Positions 30,732 to 38,174 of a stretch of DNA of 56,105 nt are shown here, piece after piece. The position numbers and the translations under genes are program-made. How positions within the stretch are numbered: the first letter of the stretch is position 1; each line of letters starts with the position of its first letter. A model generated the notes under the pieces. It did not search any database. It was not told where the DNA came from and saw only the letters and a list, made by a program, of their open reading frames with translations. Source of the stretch: an uncultured Pseudomonadota bacterium (GTDB lineage: Bacteria; Myxococcota_A; UBA796; SXON01); the NCBI GenBank assembly GCA_903921785.1, contig CAIXRH010000075.1:1-56105 (forward strand). The letters are read 5' to 3'.

Positions 30732-33530
30732 GTGCCTACCGTCGTTTCCACTCCGACGCCGCCGGACGTCGACCGCCGCCGTGAGCGCGCCGTGCTCGCG
30801 CTCGCCGCGAAGGGTGAGCCGACCGCGGTGCTCAAGCTGATCGCCGCCTGGACAGCGGTGGGCAACCCCACCCTGGCCGCCCAGGTCGCCGAGGGGCGGG
30901 CGCTCCTCGCGCTCCGTCTCGTGGACCGCGCGGTGGCCCGCGCGCGCGCCGTGATCGAGGCCGCGCCGAGCGACCGCGCCGGGCTCCGCCTGCTCGCCGA
31001 AGCGTACATCGAGCGCGGCTGGCCGCTCCGCGCGCGCCCGGTGCTCGACGGGCTGCGGGCCGCCGGCGAAGACGTCGCCGCCCTCACCGAGCGGGCCGCC
31101 GCGGAGCCTCCTCGCCCCGAGGCCACCGCCCGAGAGACCGAGGCCACGGCAGACTTCGCGGCGCGGCTCGCGCTGGCCGAGCAGTTCATGGCCGGCGGGA
31201 GCCTCACCCGGGCCGCCCAGCTCCTCGAACGGCTGGCGGGGGAGCAGCCCGCAAACCCCCGGGTCGTGGCGCTGCGTTGGGGGCTGGCCGGCGATTTTTC
31301 GGCCAGCGAGCCGCTGGAGCTGATGGTGAAGCGGGCGCTCCCCGCCATCCTGGAGCTCAGCGCCGTTCCCGAAGAGTCGGAGCATACGGAGAGCCTGGGC
31401 GCCGACGGCAATGTGCTCCTCGAGCCCGAGGCCGCGGCGGCCGCCCCGTTCCCCACGCTGTTCAAGCGAGTCGGTCCCGCGCCTGCGCCGGTGCCGCCGG
31501 CCGAGCCCGAGGCGGAAGAAGAAGAGGAGCGCACCGCCAGCAGCGCCCTCCCGGATCCCGCGGCGGCGCCGGTGGCGCTGACCAGCGTCTCCGGCGGCGG
31601 TTCGGGCGACACCCAGATCCTGATGGTCGTCGGTGAGCAGGAGGGCGGCAGCCTGCACCGGAAGCGCGAGCCGGGGAGCGGCACCCTGAACCTGCGGGAG
31701 TGGCAGGCTTCCATGGGCGTCGATCCCGTGGCCTCCGACCTCGACGACGTGGAGCTCTCAGAAGAGCTCCGCACCGTCGGCGAAACGCCCTTGGTGGAGG
31801 CGGCCGAGCCGGCCGCTCCCGCGCCGCCGCCTGCGCCCTCCGAGGGCTTCGACAAGCCGATCGAGGTCATCGAACGCCACCCCGAGCCGCCCCCCTTGCC
31901 GTCCATCGAGCCCGACGAGGAGGTGGAGGAGCCGGAGGGCCCCCGCATCGCCCCCGGGGTGCGGGTGGCGATCGGCGGGTTGTTCCTGTTCGGCTCGGTG
32001 CTGCTCCTCGGCCTGCTCGCGCTGATGATCGCCCGCGCCACCGGCGTGCTCGACGGCGCCCGCGCCAGCGTGGACCTCGGCCAGGTGCTCGCCTCCTCTG
32101 ACTACCCGGCGCTGGTGGAGGCAGAGAAGCGCCTCGCCGAACACGCCGACGCACCCGCCGAGCAGGCCGAGCTCGCCCGCGCGCGCATGGTCCTCTGGGC
32201 CGAGTACGACGGCGACCATCAGCTGCTCGACGCGGTGGACGCGCTGCTCGCCGATCCCAAGGGCATCGACGCCCATCGTCTCGCCTACCTGCGCGCCGCG
32301 GAGCTGCTCGCGTTCCGCAACCCCGCCTCCGCGCTGGCCGCGATCGGCCGGGAGCCCGCGGCGGACGACGAAGACCGGCTGCTGCTGGCTCGGATCCACG
32401 CCGCGATGTCCGACGGCGCCGCCGCCGAGGCCGACCTCGGCGAGATCGTCGCGAAGGATGAGCCTCGGTACCGCCTTGGTCACGCGCAGGTGCTGCTCAC
32501 CGAGGGCCGCGAGCCCGAGGCGCGGGCGATCGTCACGCTGTTGGTGTCCCAGGCGCCGAACCTGGTGGCGGCGCGGCTCTTGGAGCTGCAGATGCGCGAG
32601 GGCACGCCGCAGGAGCGCGCGGCCGCGGCCAGCGTCTTCCGCAAGACGTACGGCGCCCTTGGGCTCTCGCCGCGCCAGGAAGGCGAGGCCGCCTGGGTGG
32701 AGGCGCGGGCGTGGTGGGAGGTCGGCAACCGCGAGCGGGCGGTCTCGGCGGCCGAGGCGGGCGTCGCCCGGGACGGCACCCATCGCGACCTGCTCATGCT
32801 CCTCGCTCGGGACGACGTCGCCCAGGCCGAGCTCGTCGCGAGCGCCCGGAAGCTCCAGTCGCTCCTGGAGATGTACCGGGCGGACCTCGAGGCCCGTCAG
32901 GCGCTCGTGCTGGTCGACCTCGACCTGGACCGGATCGCTGAGGCGCGCACCGCGGCCGATACGGCGAATCCTCCGCTCCAGGGTGTCCTCCGGGCCCTCG
33001 TGTACGGCTGGTCGGGCGAGGCCGGCGCGCCCGATGTGGCGGCCGTCGACAGCGCGACGCCGCTCGGCGCCTGGGCGCGGGCCCTCCTCGCCGCCAGCGC
33101 CCACCGCCCCGACGCGGCGGCGATGGCGGTCGGCGCGGCCGACCTCCTGGCCGCCAGCGACGATCCCTTCGTGAGCCGCCTCGCGCCGCGGGCGCGGGTC
33201 TTGGCGGCGACGCTCGATCCGGAGCCCACGGCGGCGGCCGAGGTGGCGGAGCTTCGGCGCAGTGGCCTCGCGGACGCCGCTGCGCACGTCTTCATCGGGC
33301 GCTATTGCGAGCGGGTGGGCGCGCGGGTGCTCGCTGCCCAGCACTTCGACCGCGCGGCTGCCCTCGAGCCCGAGCTGGGGTTGGCGCTCTACGAGAAGGG
33401 AAGGTTCTATGCGGATGCTGGCGACTCCTTGAGCCGCACCCAGGAGGCCTGGCAGGCCTACCTGGCCCTCGCGCCGAGCGGGCCGCGGGCGGAGCGGGCC
33501 AAGGGCGCGGAGCTTCCGGCGCCGCACTGA
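30732..33530 (+). CDS. Large TPR-rich protein with one central transmembrane helix
   Basis: I choose the GTG at 30732 (932 residues) because the 43 residues before it, from an ATG overlapping the glgC start, have atypical composition. The N-terminal third is helical with TPR-like pairs, then a Pro/Glu-rich linker with a poly-Glu patch. A single hydrophobic segment (VAIGGLFLFGSVLLLGLLAL, about residues 415-435) divides it from a C-terminal half of alpha-helical repeats, ending with a clear TPR (FIGRYCERVGARVLAAQHFDRAA). Topology suggests cytoplasmic and periplasmic repeat domains bridging the inner membrane. It is followed 34 bases later by an outer-membrane-type gene. Function is unknown. Confidence 0.8.
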   Translation: MPTVVSTPTPPDVDRRRERAVLALAAKGEPTAVLKLIAAWTAVGNPTLAAQVAEGRALLALRLVDRAVARARAVIEAAPSDRAGLRLLAEAYIERGWPLRARPVLDGLRAAGEDVAALTERAAAEPPRPEATARETEATADFAARLALAEQFMAGGSLTRAAQLLERLAGEQPANPRVVALRWGLAGDFSASEPLELMVKRALPAILELSAVPEESEHTESLGADGNVLLEPEAAAAAPFPTLFKRVGPAPAPVPPAEPEAEEEEERTASSALPDPAAAPVALTSVSGGGSGDTQILMVVGEQEGGSLHRKREPGSGTLNLREWQASMGVDPVASDLDDVELSEELRTVGETPLVEAAEPAAPAPPPAPSEGFDKPIEVIERHPEPPPLPSIEPDEEVEEPEGPRIAPGVRVAIGGLFLFGSVLLLGLLALMIARATGVLDGARASVDLGQVLASSDYPALVEAEKRLAEHADAPAEQAELARARMVLWAEYDGDHQLLDAVDALLADPKGIDAHRLAYLRAAELLAFRNPASALAAIGREPAADDEDRLLLARIHAAMSDGAAAEADLGEIVAKDEPRYRLGHAQVLLTEGREPEARAIVTLLVSQAPNLVAARLLELQMREGTPQERAAAASVFRKTYGALGLSPRQEGEAAWVEARAWWEVGNRERAVSAAEAGVARDGTHRDLLMLLARDDVAQAELVASARKLQSLLEMYRADLEARQALVLVDLDLDRIAEARTAADTANPPLQGVLRALVYGWSGEAGAPDVAAVDSATPLGAWARALLAASAHRPDAAAMAVGAADLLAASDDPFVSRLAPRARVLAATLDPEPTAAAEVAELRRSGLADAAAHVFIGRYCERVGARVLAAQHFDRAAALEPELGLALYEKGRFYADAGDSLSRTQEAWQAYLALAPSGPRAERAKGAELPAPH

Positions 33531-33552
33531 CCGCAGGCCCGCACGGATCCGT

Positions 33553-33558
33553 TACCAT
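33553..33558 (+). promoter_or_regulatory. -10 element candidate, leaderless type
   Basis: TACCAT ends exactly six bases before the ATG at 33565, with no ribosome-site-like sequence between. No good -35 is visible. Confidence 0.35.
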
Positions 33559-33564
33559 CCGCCG

Positions 33565-34266
33565 ATGCTCCCCGTGCTCGCGCTCCTGGCGTCCTCCCCG
33601 ATCCTCGTCTCCCGCGCCGAGGCCAAGGATGGGGCCTTTCAGCTCAGCCCGCGGGTGAATCGGCGCTACCAGGACGTGATCGTCACCGTGAGCGGCACCC
33701 GTTGGCGCGGCAAGATCACGGCGCGCGGCGACATCTACAAGATCCGCCTCGCGGACCAGTCCGAGATCGCCATCCCGAAGGAGGAGATCGTCTCGGTGAC
33801 GCGCGAGCTGGACCCCGGCCTGCTCCACAACGGCCAGTGGTGCGCCCGCTTCACCCCCGGCTTCGAAGCCGCCTTCGTGATCGCCGACACCGACGGTGGC
33901 CCGCAGTACGGGCTCTACGGGGAGTTCGCCATCGCGCACAACTTCGGCGGCTCCTTCGAGCCGGAGCTCACCCTCACGGTGACCCCGGTCGGCCCCAAGG
34001 ACGGCGCGGTGACCGCCGAGGTGGGCCTCGGCATCCGCTACTACCTCCAGCCCACGAGCAAGTGGAAGGCGTACACCAACACCCAGGTCATCCTCTACGG
34101 AACGCGCGGCGATCTGGGCTTGCGCACCGGCCCCGGCTTCATGTGGGACCTCTCTCCAGGGTTCGGAATCGGCACCAATCAGGGGGTGACGTTGCTGATC
34201 CAGGACAATCCCGACGCCGTCGCGGTGGGGTACCACGCCGGGTTGACTCTCCAGGGCCGCTTCTGA
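33565..34266 (+). CDS. Secreted outer-membrane-type beta-barrel protein
   Basis: This 233-residue protein has a signal peptide (MLPVLALLASSPILVSRAEA), an N-terminal region with the strand DVIVTVSGTRWRGKI, and a C-terminal half of alternating strands (EPELTLTVTPVGP, GYHAGLTLQGRF) ending in Phe, as in outer-membrane barrels. The final strand and terminal Phe support recognition by the BAM complex. No specific family is identified. It lies between the TPR membrane protein and a two-component cluster. Confidence 0.7.
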   Translation: MLPVLALLASSPILVSRAEAKDGAFQLSPRVNRRYQDVIVTVSGTRWRGKITARGDIYKIRLADQSEIAIPKEEIVSVTRELDPGLLHNGQWCARFTPGFEAAFVIADTDGGPQYGLYGEFAIAHNFGGSFEPELTLTVTPVGPKDGAVTAEVGLGIRYYLQPTSKWKAYTNTQVILYGTRGDLGLRTGPGFMWDLSPGFGIGTNQGVTLLIQDNPDAVAVGYHAGLTLQGRF

Positions 34267-34300
34267 TAGCCTGGAAATCCTCCCGAGTCCGAGACAAGGA

Positions 34301-35386
34301 ATGTCTCTGGCAAGCAAGCTCTCCCCGCAGGCCGTCCGAAGTCACCGCGTCCTCGTGGTGGACGACGAGGCGCTGAACCTCCAGGTCTTCGACTACAATT
34401 TCGGAGAGGAGTTCAACCTGCTTTTCGCGGGAAACGCGGAGGACGCGCTGGCGATCCTCGCCCGGGAGCACGTCGCCGTCGTCATCGCGGATCATCGCAT
34501 GCCGGGCCGCCTCGGGCTCGACCTGCTGGCCGAGATCTCCGTTACGCGTCCGGAAGTGGTGCGGGTGCTGCTCACCGCCCATGCCGACGTTCCCCTTTTG
34601 GTGGACGCCCTCAACCGCGGCGTGTTGTTCCGCTACATCTCGAAGCCGTGGACCGCGGACTCGATGCGGCAGGACATGCACCACGCCCTCGAACAGCACG
34701 TTCTGCAGGCGGAGCACCTCCGGCTGGTGCACCTCGCCTCCGATCAGCTGCACCCTCCCGAGTCGGTGGCGGCGGCGCTGGAGGCGGAGCTCGCCCGGGC
34801 GCGGGAAGCGGTCCGCGCGGCGGCCTCCGCGATCCAGGGCGGCGACGCATCCACAGCCTCCTTCGCGCTCTCTCGCGCCGCGGCGACGCTCGACCCGCTC
34901 CTGGCGGATGCCCGTCGGGTGGCCACGCGGCGCTCTCCCAGTTGGCTCCCGCTCGACCCGGGACACGCGCTGCACGCCGCGCTCACTTCGGTGGCAGCCC
35001 GCGCCAGCGCCGCGGGGGTGGAGGTGCAGCTGATCGCCGACGCCGCGCTTCCCCGCATCTTCGGCGCGCGCGACGCCGTCGCCGAGACCCTCGCGGCGCT
35101 CCTCCAGAACGGGGTGGATGCGGCGGCGCTCGCCCCGGCACCCCGCTGGGTCGAGGCTTCGGCCTCGGCCGATGGCCAAGCGGTGCGCATCCGGGTTCGG
35201 GACAGCGGATCGGGGTTCGAGCCCTCCGCCGCCACGCGGACGTTTCACAGCGGCCGGGGGCGGGCGGGCCTCGGGCTGGCCGTGGTGAGAGCCATCACCG
35301 AGGGCCACGGCGGGGAGCTCGACCTGTCGAGGGCTCCGCACGCAGAGGTCAGCGTCATCTTCCCCGCGGCGCCTGGGCGAGGATGA
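34301..35386 (+). CDS. Response regulator fused to a histidine-kinase-type ATPase domain without phospho-His
   Basis: The 361-residue protein starts with a receiver domain: acidic pair D21-D22, phosphoacceptor D64 in IADHRMPG, Thr in LLTAHAD and Lys in ISKPW. A helical linker of about 90 residues follows. The C-terminal about 110 residues hold a HATPase_c-like module with N-box QNGVDAA, VRDSGSGFEP and GLGLAVVRAITEGHGGEL. I see no H-box (no His-Glu-x-x-x-Pro), so it could not autophosphorylate in the usual way; it may bind ATP or act on a partner. Its stop overlaps the PilZ fusion gene by ATGA. A TG-A-TAGCCT extended -10 lies upstream (34264-34272). Confidence 0.85.
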   Translation: MSLASKLSPQAVRSHRVLVVDDEALNLQVFDYNFGEEFNLLFAGNAEDALAILAREHVAVVIADHRMPGRLGLDLLAEISVTRPEVVRVLLTAHADVPLLVDALNRGVLFRYISKPWTADSMRQDMHHALEQHVLQAEHLRLVHLASDQLHPPESVAAALEAELARAREAVRAAASAIQGGDASTASFALSRAAATLDPLLADARRVATRRSPSWLPLDPGHALHAALTSVAARASAAGVEVQLIADAALPRIFGARDAVAETLAALLQNGVDAAALAPAPRWVEASASADGQAVRIRVRDSGSGFEPSAATRTFHSGRGRAGLGLAVVRAITEGHGGELDLSRAPHAEVSVIFPAAPGRG

Positions 35387-38172
35387 ACGCGATCCCGAGG
35401 CGCACCAACCCGCGCCGCCGCACCATCCTGCGGCTGGAGGAGCCGGGCGCGCGGGAACATCGGGTGCTGAACCTGTCCGTGAACGGGTTGTTCGTGGAGG
35501 GAGACGTGCTCCCGACCTCCGGGGTGGGGTCCCTCTGGCTTCCGGGCTCCGAGCGGCCCCTCGAGGTCCGCTTCCGCAACATCTTCCCGCGCAGCGGCGG
35601 CCACGGCGTGCAGTTCGACCCCGCGGACCGTCGCGGGCGGCAGTTGCTCCACGACTACGTGACCCACCACCACGAAGAGGCGCGGCTACGGCAGCTCGAG
35701 GCGCGCCTCGGCGGTCCCTCCAACCTCAAGCCCCTCGGCGAAGAGGTGAGCACCCGCGCGGTCTTCCAGCCGCTGGTGGACAGCCAGGCGATCATCGACG
35801 TGTACGCGTCGGGAGACGCCGCCCCGGTGCGCGCGAGGTTGACCGCGTTGCACCCGCTCGTCTCGCGGCTGGAGCTCGAGGTGGATCGCCACGCGCCCAT
35901 GCCCCGGCCGTACGAGCCGTTGTTCCTGGCGCTCCGCCGCGGCCACGCCACCTACCTCGCCGACACCGTGGTGGAGTCAACCGCGGGGGGGCGGGTGACG
36001 GTGATGCTCCCCGAGCGGGTGTTCCTCCCCGAGCGGCGCAGCCTCGATCGGGAGCCCACCCACGGCCGGCAGGTGCTGCGCCTCGACGTGGACGGCGCCC
36101 GTCTCGGCGAGGTCGTGGACATCGACGCCAACGGCATCGCCGCCCGGTTTTTCGTGGGCGACGCGGCGCGCATCGTCCGCCGCGCCGAGCTCCAGGGGAG
36201 CTACCTGGGCGACGGCGAAGCCGAGCGGCCCTCCGGTGCGCTTCGGGTGGCGTGGCATCGCCCGGTGGGCCAGGGGCAGGTGCACATCGGGTTCCAGCGC
36301 GTACGCGCGCGGGTGGTCGTGGAGCCGACGCGACTGCTCGATCCGTACCAGCCGCCTGGCCGGCTGAGCAGCTTTTTCACCGCCGTGGGCGCGGCCGTGG
36401 GGCAGGCACTCGATCGTGTCGGGCTCTCGCCTGTCCCAGCCCCGCGGACCTGGGTGATGGAGGCCGAGACCGGGCGGCCCCTGGTTCACCTCGTCAATGC
36501 TACGTTCGACCTTGAGCATCCTCCGCCTGGGACGCTCCACGTCGTGCTGATCCCGCCCCCGTATGGCCGCCGAAAGGAGACCCCCTCCGCGTTGGCGCTG
36601 ACCCTCCTCGCCGGCTTCCGTGCCGCGGGCGAGCCGCTCCTGGTCTTGCGCTGGGATGGCCGGAACCACCTCGGCGAGTCGTGGCGGGACCCGGAGCTCA
36701 CCGCGCCCGAGCACGCGATGCTCCATTACACGCAGAGCCAGGCGGTCGCGGACCTCGCGGACACCCTGGCGAACCTCCGCCGGCGTTTCCCCACGCAAAC
36801 CCTGCGGGTGGCGGCGATCACCTTCTCCCTCGCCGCGGTGGCGGTGCGCCGGTACCTGGCCTCCGGCGGCGAAGGGATCGATCTGTGGGTGGCGCCGATG
36901 GGCGCCGCCGACGCCCGCGACACCATCCGCAACGGCAACGGCGGCGTGGACCTCGTGGGGGAGAAACAACGGGGGGCGACGCTCGGGGTGCGGCTGATCC
37001 AGGGCCACCTCGTGGACGCCGATCGCCACTGCGCCGACCTCATCGAGAGCGGCTTCGCCGACCTCGAGGATGCCCGACGGGACTTCGCGCTCATCCGCCA
37101 GCCGGTCGTCTGGCTCTGTGGGATGCACGACTTCTGGGTGAACACCCACCGGGTCCACGATGTCTTGTCGGTCCCAGGGCCAGGCGACCGGGAGCTCATC
37201 GAGGTCCCCACCGGCCACTTCGTTCGCAGCAGCACCGAAGCGCTCGCGACCTTTCGCATCGTCACCGAGCGGGTGCTTGAGCGCCTCGCAGGCAAGCGAA
37301 TCGTGGCGAAGAGCCCCGCGCCTCACCTCTTGCTACGCACGGGCCAACTGGAGCGGCAGCGGCTCGCGCCGGTGGCCTTCGACGCCCGCGCTTGGTGGCG
37401 GGATTACCTCCTCGGCAACCGCGAGAACCCGCTCGGCTTCGACCTCATCGCGCTGACCGACGAGTACGTGCAGCTCATCGACATCCAGGTGGAGCTCCTC
37501 GACGTTCACCCGGGTCATCGGGTCGCCGACCTCGGGTGTGGCACCGGAAACGTGCTCTCCGCGCTCGTCCATCTCCCGCCTGCGCGCTTGGAGGGGGTCA
37601 CCATCGAGGCGGTGGACCTCGTCCCGGAAGCCCTCGATCGCGCGCGCGAGGCCGTGCGCGCCGCGGCCAAGTCTTTCGGGTTCGTCCCGCCTCCGGTGCG
37701 CTACCAGGCGGTGGACCTCACCCTCCGGGATCGTCCGAATCTCCCCTACGCGGATGGCTCCCTCGATCGGGTGATCCTCTCGCTGGTGCTCCCGTACCTC
37801 GACGATCCCCACGCGTTGTTGGAAGAAGTGCACCGGGTGCTCCGCCCAGGGGGCGTACTGGTGGTGTCCACCCTGCGTCCCGACGTCGACATGTCCGGGC
37901 CCGTCGCCCGGCTTCGCCAGAAGTTGGAGCGCGGCGGGACCCAGGTCGTGGAGGGGTGGACGTCCGGGCGGCTCACCGTGGCGCTCCGAGACTTCCTCAA
38001 TCGCGCCGCGACGCTGATGGACCTGGAAGCCGAAGGGCGCTTCCATTTCCACGAACGAAGGGAGCTGGACGAGCTCCTCGCGTCTCACCACTTTGGCGAC
38101 CGACAGGTCGTCGAGACGTTCGGAGTTCCCCCATTGGCTCTTGTCGCTGTCGGGAATAAGTCGGCGGGGTAA
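35383..38172 (+). CDS. PilZ / LuxD-like acyl hydrolase / SAM methyltransferase fusion
   Basis: From the ATG overlapping the upstream stop, this is a 929-residue three-part protein. Residues about 1-100 form a PilZ domain with the c-di-GMP motif R13-x3-R17 and N30-x-S32-x2-G35. A second, degenerate PilZ-like stretch (VVDIDANGIAARFF) lies near 240. Residues about 385-640 resemble a LuxD/alpha-beta hydrolase: VLRWDGRNHLGES, candidate nucleophile S482 in TFSLAAV, D583 in GMHDFW and H612 in PTGHFV. Residues about 700-929 form a class I methyltransferase with DLGCGTG at 716-722 and a late DRVILSLVLPYL. I predict c-di-GMP-controlled transfer or release of an acyl group plus methylation. The joint substrate is unknown; I know of no named family with this layout. 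Confidence 0.85.
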   Translation: MNAIPRRTNPRRRTILRLEEPGAREHRVLNLSVNGLFVEGDVLPTSGVGSLWLPGSERPLEVRFRNIFPRSGGHGVQFDPADRRGRQLLHDYVTHHHEEARLRQLEARLGGPSNLKPLGEEVSTRAVFQPLVDSQAIIDVYASGDAAPVRARLTALHPLVSRLELEVDRHAPMPRPYEPLFLALRRGHATYLADTVVESTAGGRVTVMLPERVFLPERRSLDREPTHGRQVLRLDVDGARLGEVVDIDANGIAARFFVGDAARIVRRAELQGSYLGDGEAERPSGALRVAWHRPVGQGQVHIGFQRVRARVVVEPTRLLDPYQPPGRLSSFFTAVGAAVGQALDRVGLSPVPAPRTWVMEAETGRPLVHLVNATFDLEHPPPGTLHVVLIPPPYGRRKETPSALALTLLAGFRAAGEPLLVLRWDGRNHLGESWRDPELTAPEHAMLHYTQSQAVADLADTLANLRRRFPTQTLRVAAITFSLAAVAVRRYLASGGEGIDLWVAPMGAADARDTIRNGNGGVDLVGEKQRGATLGVRLIQGHLVDADRHCADLIESGFADLEDARRDFALIRQPVVWLCGMHDFWVNTHRVHDVLSVPGPGDRELIEVPTGHFVRSSTEALATFRIVTERVLERLAGKRIVAKSPAPHLLLRTGQLERQRLAPVAFDARAWWRDYLLGNRENPLGFDLIALTDEYVQLIDIQVELLDVHPGHRVADLGCGTGNVLSALVHLPPARLEGVTIEAVDLVPEALDRAREAVRAAAKSFGFVPPPVRYQAVDLTLRDRPNLPYADGSLDRVILSLVLPYLDDPHALLEEVHRVLRPGGVLVVSTLRPDVDMSGPVARLRQKLERGGTQVVEGWTSGRLTVALRDFLNRAATLMDLEAEGRFHFHERRELDELLASHHFGDRQVVETFGVPPLALVAVGNKSAG

Positions 38173-38174
38173 CG

